The notes beneath the pieces were generated by a model that had not been told where the DNA came from, searched no databases, and worked only from the letters and a program-made list of their open reading frames with translations. From assembly GCF_023716945.1 (NCBI RefSeq), contig NZ_JAMQQF010000007.1, forward strand, positions 1 through 45,458: a stretch of 45,458 bases of DNA. The letters run 5' to 3'. The stretch is from Frankia sp. AiPs1. GTDB taxonomy: Bacteria > Actinomycetota > Actinomycetes > Frankiales > Frankiaceae. The translations under genes and the position numbers were made by a program. Below are positions 34,964 to 43,802 of this stretch, one piece after another (position 1 is the first letter of the stretch; every line of letters begins with the position of its first letter).

Positions 34964-35725
34964 ATGAACCCCGCTGGAAGCAGCGCCATCGTGACGGGGG
35001 GTGCCTCCGGACTCGGCCTGGCCAGCGCCCGCGCGCTCCTCGCCCGGGGCGCGGCAGTCGTACTCCTCGACCTGCCGACATCCGCGGGCGCCGCTGTCGC
35101 GGCCGAGCTCGGTGACCGGGTCCGCTTCGTACCGGCGGACGTGCGTGATCCCGAGCAGGTGTCCGCCGTCCTCGACGCGGCCGAGGACCTCGGCCCGCTG
35201 CGGATCGTCGTGAACTGCGCGGGTATCGGGGACCCGGCCCGGACCGTCGGACGGGACGGGCCACTCGACCTTGCCAGGTTCACCCGGGTCGTCGAGATCA
35301 ACCTGATCGGGACGTTCAACGTCGCGCGGCTCGCGGCGGCCCGAATCGCCGCCACCGATCCCGTCGACGGGGAACGTGGCCTGGTCGTGTGTACCGCCTC
35401 GGTCGCCGCGTACGACGGCCAGATCGGCCAGGCATCGTACTCGGCGTCCAAGGGCGGCATCGTCGGCATGACGCTGCCGCTGGCCCGCGATCTCGCCAGC
35501 CACCAGATCAGGGTCGTGACAATCGCGCCGGGGATGTTCGAGACGCCGATCCTGTCCGGCCTGTCGGACGAGATCCGGGCGTCGCTCGCGGCCCAGGTGC
35601 CGCACCCGTCCCGGCTCGGCCGGCCCGACGAGTACGCCCAGCTGGTCGTGCACCTGGTCGGGAACGCCATGCTCAACGGCGAGGTCATCCGCCTCGACGG
35701 GGCGATCCGGATGGCGCCCAGATGA
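34964..35725 (+). CDS. SDR, type-II 3-hydroxyacyl-CoA dehydrogenase-like
   Basis: A 253-residue SDR with TGGASGLG (11-18), NCAG (84-87), Ser146, Tyr159 and Lys163. The pattern TGGASGLGLASARAL, PADVRDPEQV and FETPIL resembles the HSD10 / type-II 3-hydroxyacyl-CoA dehydrogenase group, suited to the third beta-oxidation step. ATG 34964 with GAGGAGG. Its stop overlaps the next SDR's start (ATGA), so the two are coupled; a thiolase follows. Confidence 0.87.
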   Translation: MNPAGSSAIVTGGASGLGLASARALLARGAAVVLLDLPTSAGAAVAAELGDRVRFVPADVRDPEQVSAVLDAAEDLGPLRIVVNCAGIGDPARTVGRDGPLDLARFTRVVEINLIGTFNVARLAAARIAATDPVDGERGLVVCTASVAAYDGQIGQASYSASKGGIVGMTLPLARDLASHQIRVVTIAPGMFETPILSGLSDEIRASLAAQVPHPSRLGRPDEYAQLVVHLVGNAMLNGEVIRLDGAIRMAPR

Positions 35726-36465
35726 GCACCGGGCGGCCGGTGGCCCTGGTGACCGGGGCGTCGCGGGGCATCGGTGAGGCGGTCGCCGTCCGGCTGGCCG
35801 CCGCCGGCCATGACCTGACGATCAGCGCCCGCGGCGCCGACGCGCTGGCGTCGCTCGCGTCCCGGCTGCGGGACGAGTACGGCAGCCAGGTGGCGGTGTG
35901 CGTCACCGACATGTCCGTCGAGGATGACGTCCCCCGTCTCGCCGCGACGCACCGCGAGGCGTACGGCCGCCTCGACGTGCTGGTGCTCAACGCCGGCATG
36001 GGGGCCATCGGACGCTTCGCGGACTACCCGGTGCGGCGCTTCGACAAGATGTTCGCGATCAATGTGCGGTCCGCCTATGTGCTCGGCCAGGAGCTCCTCC
36101 CGCTGCTGCGCGAGGCCGGTGCGGCGACCGAACTTGGCGGCAAGATCATCGCTGTCGCGTCGATGACGGGGCTCGCCGGGGAGCCGCTCAACTCGGCCTA
36201 CGGGGCCACCAAGGCGGCCCTGATCTCCTGGTGCGCGGCCGTGACCACGGAGGAGTCGCTGGGGGGCGTCGTGGCCACCGCGGTCTGTCCGGGGTACGTG
36301 GCCACCGCGATGACCGAGGGCCTGGCCGACTCGGTCCCGCTCGACACGATGATCCCCGTCGACGACGTTGCCGAGGCCGTCGCGTCGCTCACCCGGCTGA
36401 GCCGTCACACCGTCGTCCCGACCTTCGTCCTGGCCCGGCCTGGCCCGCACACCTGGCGGGCCTGA
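35722..36465 (+). CDS. SDR family oxidoreductase
   Basis: A 247-residue SDR with TGASRGIG (11-18), NAG (90-92), Ser147, Tyr160 and Lys164. SARGAD after beta-2 suggests NADP, unlike its neighbours. The C-terminus lacks the usual DGG and ends in VVPTFVLARPGPHTWRA, as in sepiapterin-reductase-like SDRs. It is translationally coupled to the SDR at 34964. Confidence 0.85.
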   Translation: MSTGRPVALVTGASRGIGEAVAVRLAAAGHDLTISARGADALASLASRLRDEYGSQVAVCVTDMSVEDDVPRLAATHREAYGRLDVLVLNAGMGAIGRFADYPVRRFDKMFAINVRSAYVLGQELLPLLREAGAATELGGKIIAVASMTGLAGEPLNSAYGATKAALISWCAAVTTEESLGGVVATAVCPGYVATAMTEGLADSVPLDTMIPVDDVAEAVASLTRLSRHTVVPTFVLARPGPHTWRA

Positions 36466-36554
36466 TCCCGCAGCGCAACGGCGACGCTCCGGTCGGACAG
36501 TTGCGATTCTTCGTCGCCGGCACAGTCTTCGACCCCGTCCGAAAGAGGTAAACC

Positions 36555-37736
36555 ATGACCAGCGCAGTGATCGTCGATGCTGTCCGCACGGCTTCGGGCC
36601 GGGGGAAACCGGGCGGTGCGCTCTCGGTTCTCCACCCGGTCGAGCTGTTGTCGCAGACGTTGCAGGCCCTGCTCGCCCGTAACGACGTCGACCCGGCCAC
36701 GATCGACGACGTGATCGCCGGTTGTGTGTCGCAGACCGGTGAGCAGGCGCTTAACATCGCGCGCACCGCATCCCTGGCCGCGGGCCTGCCCGTGGAGGTC
36801 CCGGGCACGACCGTCGACCGGCAGTGCGGCTCCAGCCAGCAGGCCGCGCACTTCGCCGCGCAGGGCGTCATCGCCGGCGCCTACGACATCGTGATCGCCT
36901 GCGGCGTCGAATCCATGAGCCGCATCCCCATGGGCGCGAGCTCCCAGGGCCAGGATCCGAACGTGGCCCCGCTGAGCCGGCGGTTCCCCGAAGGCCTGGT
37001 CGGCCAGGGGATCTCGGCGGAGCTCATCGCCGCGCGCTGGAAGCTCTCGCGCGAGCAGCTCGACGAGTACTCGGCCCGTTCGCACCGGCTGGCCGCCGAG
37101 AGCGCCGCGTCCGGGCTCGTCGCGCGCGAGCTGGTGCCGATCGCGCTGCCCGACGGCACCCTGCACACCGTCGACCAGACCGTTCGCCCGAGCACCACGG
37201 CCGAGGGCCTGGCGGGGCTACGGCCGTCGTTCGAAAGCCCGGAGTTCGCCGCCCGGTTCCCGGAGATCGACTGGAGCATCACCGCCGGCAACTCGTCCCC
37301 GTTGACCGACGCCGGCTCGGCGGTGCTCATCATGAGCGAGGACCGCGCGCGCCGGCTCGGCCTCACCCCGCGGGCCCGGTTCCACAGCTTCTCCGTCACC
37401 GGCAGCGACCCGCTGCTGATGCTCACCGGCGTCATCCCGGCCACCCGCAAGGTGTTGGACAAGGCGGGCCTGTCGATCGACGACATCGACGTGTTCGAGG
37501 TCAACGAGGCCTTCGCACCGGTTCCGCTGGCCTGGCAGATCGACACCGGCGCCGACCCGGCGAAGGTGAACCCGGCCGGCGGCGCCATCGCCCTCGGCCA
37601 CGCCCTCGGCGCCTCCGGGACACGTCTGCTGACGACCATGCTGACCAACCTGGAGGCGTCTGGTGGACGCTACGGCCTGCAGACGATGTGTGAGGGCGGC
37701 GGCATGGCGAACGCGACGATCATCGAGCGGATCTGA
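36555..37736 (+). CDS. Acetyl-CoA acetyltransferase-type thiolase
   Basis: A 393-residue thiolase with the complete catalytic set: Cys91 in DRQCGSS, His349 in GHALGASG and Cys379 in MCEGGGMAN. It cleaves 3-ketoacyl-CoA with CoA, the last beta-oxidation step. ATG 36555 with AGAGGT. It follows the two SDRs by 89 bp and precedes a fourth SDR by 2 bp, so these are one operon. Unlike the thiolase-fold protein at 43799 it is clearly catalytic. Confidence 0.93.
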   Translation: MTSAVIVDAVRTASGRGKPGGALSVLHPVELLSQTLQALLARNDVDPATIDDVIAGCVSQTGEQALNIARTASLAAGLPVEVPGTTVDRQCGSSQQAAHFAAQGVIAGAYDIVIACGVESMSRIPMGASSQGQDPNVAPLSRRFPEGLVGQGISAELIAARWKLSREQLDEYSARSHRLAAESAASGLVARELVPIALPDGTLHTVDQTVRPSTTAEGLAGLRPSFESPEFAARFPEIDWSITAGNSSPLTDAGSAVLIMSEDRARRLGLTPRARFHSFSVTGSDPLLMLTGVIPATRKVLDKAGLSIDDIDVFEVNEAFAPVPLAWQIDTGADPAKVNPAGGAIALGHALGASGTRLLTTMLTNLEASGGRYGLQTMCEGGGMANATIIERI

Positions 37737-37738
37737 CC

Positions 37739-38479
37739 ATGAACCTGACCTTCGACTTCACCGGCCGCACGGCGCTTGTCACGGGCGGCGCGCAGGGCAT
37801 CGGCCTGGAGATCGCCGCGCTCTTCCACCGCGCCGGGGCCCGGGTGGCCGTCCTCGACCGTGACCCGGAAGCCCTGCAGAGATCCTGGCCGGCCGGCGTG
37901 GACCGCTGCCGCACGTACGCCGTCGACGTCAGCGACAGCAGCCAGGTCAACGCCGCGGTGGACGACGTCGCGCGGTGGGCGGGCTCCGTCGACATCGCGG
38001 TGAACAACGCGGGCATCACCCGGGACACGGTGGTCTGGAAGATGTCCGACGACCAGTGGCAGGCAGTTCTCGACGTGCACCTCAAGGGGACTTTCGCGGT
38101 GACCCGGGCCGTTGTTCCGCACATGCGCGCCGCCGGTTTCGGGCGGATCGTCAACGTGACGTCGTACACCGGGCTGCACGGCACGATCGGGCAGGCGAAC
38201 TATGCCGCGGCCAAGGGTGGGATCGTCGCGTTCACCAAGACGGTGGCCAAGGAGGTCGCCCGGTTCGGTATCACCGTCAATGCCATCTCGCCGAACGCCG
38301 CCACGGCAATGGTGAAAGCCGTGGGGGAGGAGCGCCTCGCCGCGATGACGGCGACCGTGCCGCTCGGTCGCTTCGCCGAACCCGCCGAGATGGCGACCGC
38401 GGTCGGCTATCTGGCGGCGGAGGAAAGCGCCTACGTCACCGGAGTGGTCCTGCCCGTCGACGGCGGGCTCGCGATATGA
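37739..38479 (+). CDS. FabG-like SDR
   Basis: A 246-residue SDR: TGGAQGIG (15-22), NNAG (89-92), Ser142, Tyr155, Lys159 and VDGGLAI at the end. NNAGITRDTVVWKMSDDQW closely resembles FabG/PhaB 3-oxoacyl reductases. ATG 37739 lies 2 bp after the thiolase stop. Asp after beta-2 (VLDRD) suggests NAD, hence a degradative 3-hydroxyacyl-CoA dehydrogenase. Confidence 0.88.
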   Translation: MNLTFDFTGRTALVTGGAQGIGLEIAALFHRAGARVAVLDRDPEALQRSWPAGVDRCRTYAVDVSDSSQVNAAVDDVARWAGSVDIAVNNAGITRDTVVWKMSDDQWQAVLDVHLKGTFAVTRAVVPHMRAAGFGRIVNVTSYTGLHGTIGQANYAAAKGGIVAFTKTVAKEVARFGITVNAISPNAATAMVKAVGEERLAAMTATVPLGRFAEPAEMATAVGYLAAEESAYVTGVVLPVDGGLAI

Positions 38480-38541
38480 GGACCCGGGGACGACCAGCTC
38501 ACCCACAGCCAACCCTACAGGGCAGTGTTTCGCACCCGGTC

Positions 38542-38557
38542 TATTCTGGACCCCGTG
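38542..38557 (+). promoter_or_regulatory. Leaderless promoter of the TetR gene
   Basis: TATTCT (38542-38547) is followed by 7 nt and then GTG at 38555. That is the spacing at which transcription would begin on the start codon, common for actinobacterial leaderless genes. There is no good ribosome site. Confidence 0.4.
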
Positions 38558-39223
38558 CGGGCGCAGACTGAGCCGGGCAGCGGCGAGCCCCGGCGGCTGC
38601 GGACCCGTCTGGACGCGGACGACCGGCGCGAGCAGATCGTGGAGGCGGCGCGCAAGCTGTTCGCCGCTCAGCCCTACGAGTCGGTCTCGACCGGTGACAT
38701 CGCCGCGGCCGCCGGGACGACCCGGACCAACATCCACTATCACTTCAGCACGAAGCGTGAACTGTTCCTCGAGGTCATCGGGCGGTTCTCGCGCATTCCC
38801 GAGGATGTCGTCGTGGCCCAGGGCGGATCGGCCGAGAGCCGGGTCGCGGCGGTCTTCCATCGCTGGCTCGACGCGCTGGAACGCAACCGCGCCACCTACG
38901 TGACGATGCTGCACGCGGCGTCGAGCTCCGACCCGCAGGTGAGTGGTGTCGTGCGCCAGAGCATGCAGGCCTGGGAACGCAGACTCGTGGAGGTCGTGGG
39001 CCTCGACCCGCTGTCGGGCCCGCACGCGGCGATGATCCGCAGCTTCCAGGCGATGGTCACCGACGCCACCGCCGCGTGGCTCGAACGGGGGGAACTGTCC
39101 CGTGCGCACGTCGAGGCGATGTTCTCCCGCGTCCTGCTCGCCCTCGGCGAGGCGGCGAGGGACGCGGACGGATCGGCTCCGGGGCAGTCGAGTACGACCG
39201 GGGACCGAGGACCGGGGGACTGA
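38555..39223 (+). CDS. TetR-family transcriptional regulator
   Basis: A 222-residue regulator. N-terminal helix-turn-helix at about 28-70: QIVEAARKLFAAQPYESVST and TTRTNIHYHFSTKRELF. The rest is helical and binds an unknown ligand, perhaps an acyl-CoA. GTG 38555 is preferred over GTG 38525 because of the TATTCT box and the fit with the domain start. It lies after the thiolase/SDR operon and is a candidate repressor for the 18-bp palindromes at 28222, 29094 and 34881. Confidence 0.85.
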   Translation: MRAQTEPGSGEPRRLRTRLDADDRREQIVEAARKLFAAQPYESVSTGDIAAAAGTTRTNIHYHFSTKRELFLEVIGRFSRIPEDVVVAQGGSAESRVAAVFHRWLDALERNRATYVTMLHAASSSDPQVSGVVRQSMQAWERRLVEVVGLDPLSGPHAAMIRSFQAMVTDATAAWLERGELSRAHVEAMFSRVLLALGEAARDADGSAPGQSSTTGDRGPGD

Positions 39224-39280
39224 GAACCGGGCTCCGGACGATGCGCGGTGGTCCGGTGGCGAGATGCCACGACCGGATGG

Positions 39281-39324
39281 GACGCGGGCGGACGGACCGG
39301 GACTGCGGCCCGTCCGCCCGCGTC
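39281..39324. terminator. 15-bp perfect hairpin terminator
   Basis: GACGCGGGCGGACGG (39281-39295) pairs exactly with CCGTCCGCCCGCGTC (39310-39324), loop 14 nt, between the convergent TetR and esterase genes. There is no U tract, as usual in actinobacteria. Confidence 0.8.
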
Positions 39325-39328
39325 GGTC

Positions 39329-40213
39329 TCAGGCGAGATGCTTGGCGAGAAACCGGCCGATCAGGTCGGTCGCCGCGCGTGCCTGCGGAAGGAACGAGAA
39401 CAGCGGCCAGATGTGGACCATGTTCTCGCCCACCTCCAGGGTGGCGTCTCCACCGGCGGTGACGATCTTGTCGATGAGGCGGACCGCGTCGTCGTACAGG
39501 CCCTCGTCGGTGCCGACCAGCGCCAGCGTGGGGGGGAAATCGTGCAGGTCGGCCCACAGCGGGGACGCGAGCGGGGTCGCCTTCGGGTCCCGGCCGGCCA
39601 GGAACGCGCCGCCCATCTGTTCGATGAGCGCGCGAGCTGGGAGCGGGTCCCGATCGGCACGCTCGACAAGCGAGGCCGCTTCGCCGGTGAGATCGACGAG
39701 CGGCGACATCAGCACGAGCGCGTCCGGCGGCGTCTCACCGCTCTCACGCAACGCCACCACCGCCCCGGTCACGAGACCTCCGCCGGAGGAGTCTCCGACC
39801 AGCGCGACGCTGGTCACGCCGGGCTGGGATCGGGCGAACCGGTACGCCGTGAGCACGTCGTCGAGCGGTTCGGGGTAGGGATGCTCGGGGGCGAGCCGGT
39901 AGTCGACGACGAGGACGCGGCAATGGGCGGCTGCGGAGATCCGGTGGGCCAGCTCCCGGTACCCCGCGGCGGTTCCCATGCACCAACCGCCGCCGTGGAC
40001 GAGGACGGCGACGGTGCTGGACTCGACGGCCCGGTCGCGCACCCAGTACGACGGGACACCGCCAGCGTCGACCGCCTCACTCGACGCCTCGGCCGGCAGC
40101 GGAAATGTGGCCAGGACTTCGTCGTAGAGGTCCCGGTAATCCTGCATCGTGCCGTCCGGCCTGGAGACGAGATGAGCCAGCAGGTCGCGGGCACGTTGAA
40201 TATCAGTCGTCAT
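39329..40213 (-). CDS. HSL-family alpha/beta hydrolase
   Basis: A 294-residue esterase/lipase of the hormone-sensitive-lipase group: HGGGW (73-77) oxyanion loop, nucleophile Ser142 in GDSSGG, Asp236 in GTDEGLYDD and His267 in MVHIWP. It lies 9 bp behind the LLM enzyme in the same direction. It could open the ester or lactone made by the BVMO. ATG 40213. Confidence 0.9.
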   Translation of the reverse strand: MTTDIQRARDLLAHLVSRPDGTMQDYRDLYDEVLATFPLPAEASSEAVDAGGVPSYWVRDRAVESSTVAVLVHGGGWCMGTAAGYRELAHRISAAAHCRVLVVDYRLAPEHPYPEPLDDVLTAYRFARSQPGVTSVALVGDSSGGGLVTGAVVALRESGETPPDALVLMSPLVDLTGEAASLVERADRDPLPARALIEQMGGAFLAGRDPKATPLASPLWADLHDFPPTLALVGTDEGLYDDAVRLIDKIVTAGGDATLEVGENMVHIWPLFSFLPQARAATDLIGRFLAKHLA

Positions 40214-40222
40214 CGTCGCGGC

Positions 40223-41290
40223 TCACAGTCGCTGAAGCTCGGGGAGGACCTCGGTGCTGAAGAGCTTGAAGCTCTCCTCGGCGAGGTCGCCATACAGTCC
40301 GCCATACTGGAAGACCATGATCGGTTCGTATTCGCCGACGATCTCCTTGCGTTCGCGGTGCTTGCGCAGGATCTCTTCCGGCGTCCCCCAGATCTGCGCG
40401 TCGACGTAGGTCTGCACGACCTTGTCCAGACCCAGCTCGTCGATGGCACGTCTCGCCGCTGCGTAGGAGGCGTATCCCTGCGTGCTCTCGAAATGCCGGC
40501 CGCCGAATTCATAGTGCTCGACGCAGGTCATGTAGTAGTTGGCGACCCTCTCGGTGGCCACCTGTCGGGCCTGCTCGGCATCCGGGTGGCAGTAGGTGAG
40601 GTCGATCATCATGGGCGGTGGCGCTTCGGTTCCATGTGTCTCGCGGTGGGCCTGCCGATACTGCTCGATCATCGGCAGGTGCATGTCCCGCATCGGGCCC
40701 TGGATGAAGGCCATCATCTGGATGCCGAGCCGACCGACGGCGACCGCGGAGTCGGGACTCATCGCGACGCCGCTGGTGCGGCCCTTGAACGAGGCCAACG
40801 GGCGCGGGTGCACGGGCACTCGGGGTTGCTGGTAGTAGGTTCCGTGGTTCTCGACATAGCCGTCCTCCAGGCCGCGAATAATCATTTCGGCGGCCTCGTC
40901 GAAGCGGTCCCGGGACTCACCCATGTCCAGCCGGAATCCCTCGAATTCACGGCGGGAAAGTCCGCGACCCATCCCGAAGATCACGCGCCCGTCGGCGAGA
41001 TTGTCCAGAAGGGCGATCTTCTCGACCACGCGCAGTGGGTCGTTCCACGGCAGGATAACCGCGGTCGTCTGCAGTTTGACGTTGCTCGTCCGGGCGGCCA
41101 GGTAAGATAAGAACTGTGTGTTGTCCGGGCACATTGAGTACCCGGGGTCGAAGTGGTGCTCGACGCAGCCGATGCTTTCGTAGCCGAAATCGGCAGCCAT
41201 CTCCGACAGGCGCAGGTGGTCGCGATAGACTTCGTGGTCGTCGCGTTCCTGTCCGTAGTTCTGCAACAGGTTGGTCAGATGGACTTTCAA
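40223..41290 (-). CDS. LLM-class flavin-dependent oxidoreductase
   Basis: A 355-residue bacterial-luciferase-like TIM-barrel monooxygenase using FMNH2 or F420. MAADFGYESIGCVEHHF, PDNTQFLSYLAARTSNVKL and DGRVIFGMGRGLSRREFEGF are typical of the family. The start is TTG at 41290 with GAGGGGAT 7 nt upstream; longer extensions run through the intergenic region. It needs reduced flavin from elsewhere; no reductase is adjacent. Cotranscribed with the esterase. Confidence 0.88.
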   Translation of the reverse strand: MKVHLTNLLQNYGQERDDHEVYRDHLRLSEMAADFGYESIGCVEHHFDPGYSMCPDNTQFLSYLAARTSNVKLQTTAVILPWNDPLRVVEKIALLDNLADGRVIFGMGRGLSRREFEGFRLDMGESRDRFDEAAEMIIRGLEDGYVENHGTYYQQPRVPVHPRPLASFKGRTSGVAMSPDSAVAVGRLGIQMMAFIQGPMRDMHLPMIEQYRQAHRETHGTEAPPPMMIDLTYCHPDAEQARQVATERVANYYMTCVEHYEFGGRHFESTQGYASYAAARRAIDELGLDKVVQTYVDAQIWGTPEEILRKHRERKEIVGEYEPIMVFQYGGLYGDLAEESFKLFSTEVLPELQRL

Positions 41291-41411
41291 GGTGTATCCC
41301 CTCGTGACCGAGTCGGGTAGTCCCAACGCGCTGGTCGTTGTTACTCCCGCCACTATCACCGCTGCGCCGTACAGCTCCGGTGTCGCAGGACGAGACAGTG
41401 GTCCTTGCTGG

Positions 41412-43196
41412 TCAGAAGGCGCGGGTGTCGAGGTCGATTCCGAGGGCACGCATCTTGCGGTAAAGCGTCGAGCGGGCGATGCCGAGGGCGGCCGCGGCGT
41501 GCTTCTTGTTGCCCTGATGGTCACGCAGCGCCTGCAGGATGGTGGTCGCCTCGGCCCGCTCGAGGCCGACGAGGGTGCGTCTCGACGCCGCGCTGATGAC
41601 GTGGGCGGGCAGGTCGCGAGCGCCTATGTATCCGGTGTGGGCCATGGCGACGACCTGGGCGACGAGGGTCTCCAGCGAGCGCAGGTTCGCCGGCCAGTCC
41701 AGCCGCGAAAGGGCCTGGACAGCGTCCGGCATCCACCGCGGTGGCGGTGTGCCGGGCGGAGAGTGCCGCTCGGTGAGGTGGCGCAGAAGGTCGGGCAGAT
41801 CCTCGAGACGAGCGGCCAGCGGAGGGACGTGGATCACCGCACCGAGCGGTGCGACCAGCTCGTCACGACCGCTTGTGCCCGGTAACCGGGTCGCGGTGGC
41901 ACGCAGAATCGTCCGGCCCGACGCCGAGCTGAGCGCATCAGCCACCGCGGCGGTCAGGTCGGCCGGTGTCTCGTCGAGGTGACGCATCAGCAGTGCGGAG
42001 GGCCGTTCGCGCAGGAGCCCGGTTAATCGGGCCAGCCATGCTTCGGGAGCCACCGCGGCGTCCCGGGCGTCGAGGACGGGGGCATCGCTGGGGAGATCGA
42101 CCGAGGCGATGCTTGCCCGGCCGCTTCCCGGCTCGCCAACGACCAGCATGGGACGCGACCCGGCGGCACGGACCTCGCGGGCCAGGGAACGCCAGGCGGC
42201 GCTGTGCCCGACCAGGCCGTCCAGCGTCGGTGCCGGAACCGGCGTCGAGGTCGGGTGACCCATGTCGGCCGTCCGGATGAGTCTGACAATCACCCCGACG
42301 ATCCGGTCGTCGTCGTGTATCGGGAGGTAGCAAGCACGCAGACGACGCCCGTCGGTGACGGTGAGGGCGTCCACGGTGCTGTGGTCGGCGGTGAGGACGC
42401 GCGCGGCCTGTTCCCAGATGCCCGCCTGGTCCACTCCGCCCAGCAGGCGGGCCGCGGCCGCGTTGGTGACGATCGTTTCGGCGCTGACGGCGAGGACGGG
42501 GTGGCCGGTGTCCCGGTTCTCGCGCATGAACCGCTCGATCAGGGTCCGCTCCGCCCGCGACGACCGGTGCAGCAGCGCCGCCTCGACATCGGCGGCGAGT
42601 TCGCGGATCCAGGCCAGTGCCAGCCGCGAGGTGTCGGCGAAGCGGCAGGTCAGGTTCAGGCTGCCGACGACCCGGCGGGACACGGGGTGGGTGATGACGG
42701 TGCCGGCCGACGTCAGAGCGCTGAACTGGGCGGCGAAATGCTCCGGCCCGCGAACGAGCGTTGGACGCCGGCTGAGCAGCGACGTCCCGCTCGAGGTTCC
42801 GATGATGCTCTCGTCGACGACGAACCCCGGCGTGATGTCGAGGTGCTCGAGCCGGGCGGCGAGCGCCCGGCTGCCGAGCCACTGGCGCAGGATGACGCCC
42901 TCGGCGTTGGTCAGCGAGAGGCAGGACTCCGACTGCTCCAGGTCGTCGCGCCGGGAAGCCAGCACCGAGTCGGCCTGCTCGGCGAACCGCAGGTCCTGCT
43001 CGCGAGGCTTGGTGGCCCGGGCCCGGACGGGCGATGTCACTGCGGGGTCCAGGCCCGCCTTGAGGCATCGCGCCCACGACTCCAGGACCGTCTGCGAGAC
43101 CGTGAAGTCGACGGGCCATGCTGATGACTGACGCTCCCGGAGCAGGTTGCGGGTCGCGGCCTCCGGCGCCACTCCTCGATAGGTGTTGTGGGTCAC
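41412..43196 (-). CDS. AcoR-like GAF/degenerate AAA+/Fis regulator (paralogue)
   Basis: A 594-residue paralogue of the regulator at 20020. The GAF sensor has LTNAEGVILRQW, GTSSGTSLL and HPVSRRVVGSLNLTCRFAD; the AAA+ domain is shorter still, with P-loop remnant GEPGSGRAS and no GAFTGA; the Fis helix-turn-helix is GNKKHAAAALGIARSTLYR. Start: GTG 43196, six bases after a GACACT -10-like box, so probably leaderless. An in-frame TTG at 43232 is part of the -35 box TTGACA and is unlikely. It precedes the LLM/esterase pair in the same direction. Confidence 0.8.
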   Translation of the reverse strand: MTHNTYRGVAPEAATRNLLRERQSSAWPVDFTVSQTVLESWARCLKAGLDPAVTSPVRARATKPREQDLRFAEQADSVLASRRDDLEQSESCLSLTNAEGVILRQWLGSRALAARLEHLDITPGFVVDESIIGTSSGTSLLSRRPTLVRGPEHFAAQFSALTSAGTVITHPVSRRVVGSLNLTCRFADTSRLALAWIRELAADVEAALLHRSSRAERTLIERFMRENRDTGHPVLAVSAETIVTNAAAARLLGGVDQAGIWEQAARVLTADHSTVDALTVTDGRRLRACYLPIHDDDRIVGVIVRLIRTADMGHPTSTPVPAPTLDGLVGHSAAWRSLAREVRAAGSRPMLVVGEPGSGRASIASVDLPSDAPVLDARDAAVAPEAWLARLTGLLRERPSALLMRHLDETPADLTAAVADALSSASGRTILRATATRLPGTSGRDELVAPLGAVIHVPPLAARLEDLPDLLRHLTERHSPPGTPPPRWMPDAVQALSRLDWPANLRSLETLVAQVVAMAHTGYIGARDLPAHVISAASRRTLVGLERAEATTILQALRDHQGNKKHAAAALGIARSTLYRKMRALGIDLDTRAF

Positions 43197-43201
43197 ATCT
43201 G

Positions 43202-43232
43202 GAGTGTCGGATTGGTACTGACACTCTGTCAA
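43202..43232 (-). promoter_or_regulatory. Promoter with perfect inverted repeat, second regulator
   Basis: On the minus strand: TTGACA (43232-43227), 18-nt spacer, GACACT (43208-43203), six bases, then GTG. GAGTGTC (43202-43208) and GACACTC (43220-43226) form a perfect inverted repeat with an 11-nt spacer that covers the promoter, so autoregulation is likely. TTGACA-NN-GTGTCAGTA is shared with 19933-19949. Confidence 0.6.
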
Positions 43233-43340
43233 CGGTGCTGTGGACGCCCGCCTCGGCTGTTTCGGGAAAGGCGTGGCGCCCTCGGTGGCCGGGCGGTTCA
43301 GAAGGCGCCAGTCGGCGTCGACCGGGAGAAGTGGTCGGGC

Positions 43341-43802
43341 TCAGTCGCGGGCGGGCTCGAAGTGGGCGATGTCGAGGATCTGCCCGGACCGCTGCGGGGC
43401 CCACACCGCCCGTACCCGGCTGCCCGCCGGCAGCTGGGCGAGCAGCGTCGCCGGCTCGGTGAAGTCCAGCCCGATGACCCAGTGCATGAGCAGCGTGCTC
43501 GCTCCGTCCAGGCGCACGCCGCCGATCGCGTACGGCGGCGTGGGCCCCCCTCGGAAGCCGTGCCAGGCGACGGTGAAGACCTCCAGGCTGCCCTCGGGCG
43601 GCAGCTCGACCCACCGGTCCGTCCGCTCGAAGCAGGATTCGCAGTAGGCCTGTGGCGGGACGAACACCCGGTCGCAGGCCGGGCAGACGTTGGCGAGGAT
43701 CTTCTGGTCCCGGAGCCCGTCCATGAACCGACTCCACGTGGCGCCGAGGTGGATGTCGTAGTGCAGGTCCCAGTGGACGGCCTGGGTGGGGGTGGTCGTC
43801 AT
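43341..43802 (-). CDS. DUF35 Zn-ribbon/OB-fold acyl-CoA-associated protein
   Basis: A 153-residue two-part protein: rubredoxin-like zinc ribbon Cys40-x2-Cys43 and Cys54-x2-Cys57, then an OB-fold (about 70-145). DUF35 proteins bind CoA and form complexes with thiolase-fold enzymes. ATG 43802 overlaps the stop of the thiolase-like gene (ATGA), which strongly supports a complex between the two. Family length is about 130-160, so it is complete. Confidence 0.9.
   Translation of the reverse strand: MTTTPTQAVHWDLHYDIHLGATWSRFMDGLRDQKILANVCPACDRVFVPPQAYCESCFERTDRWVELPPEGSLEVFTVAWHGFRGGPTPPYAIGGVRLDGASTLLMHWVIGLDFTEPATLLAQLPAGSRVRAVWAPQRSGQILDIAHFEPARD

Noticed and set aside
36481-36498. Fourth copy of the 18-bp operator before the thiolase
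   Set aside because: Only 9 of 18 positions match; half-site TCGGAC alone is not significant.
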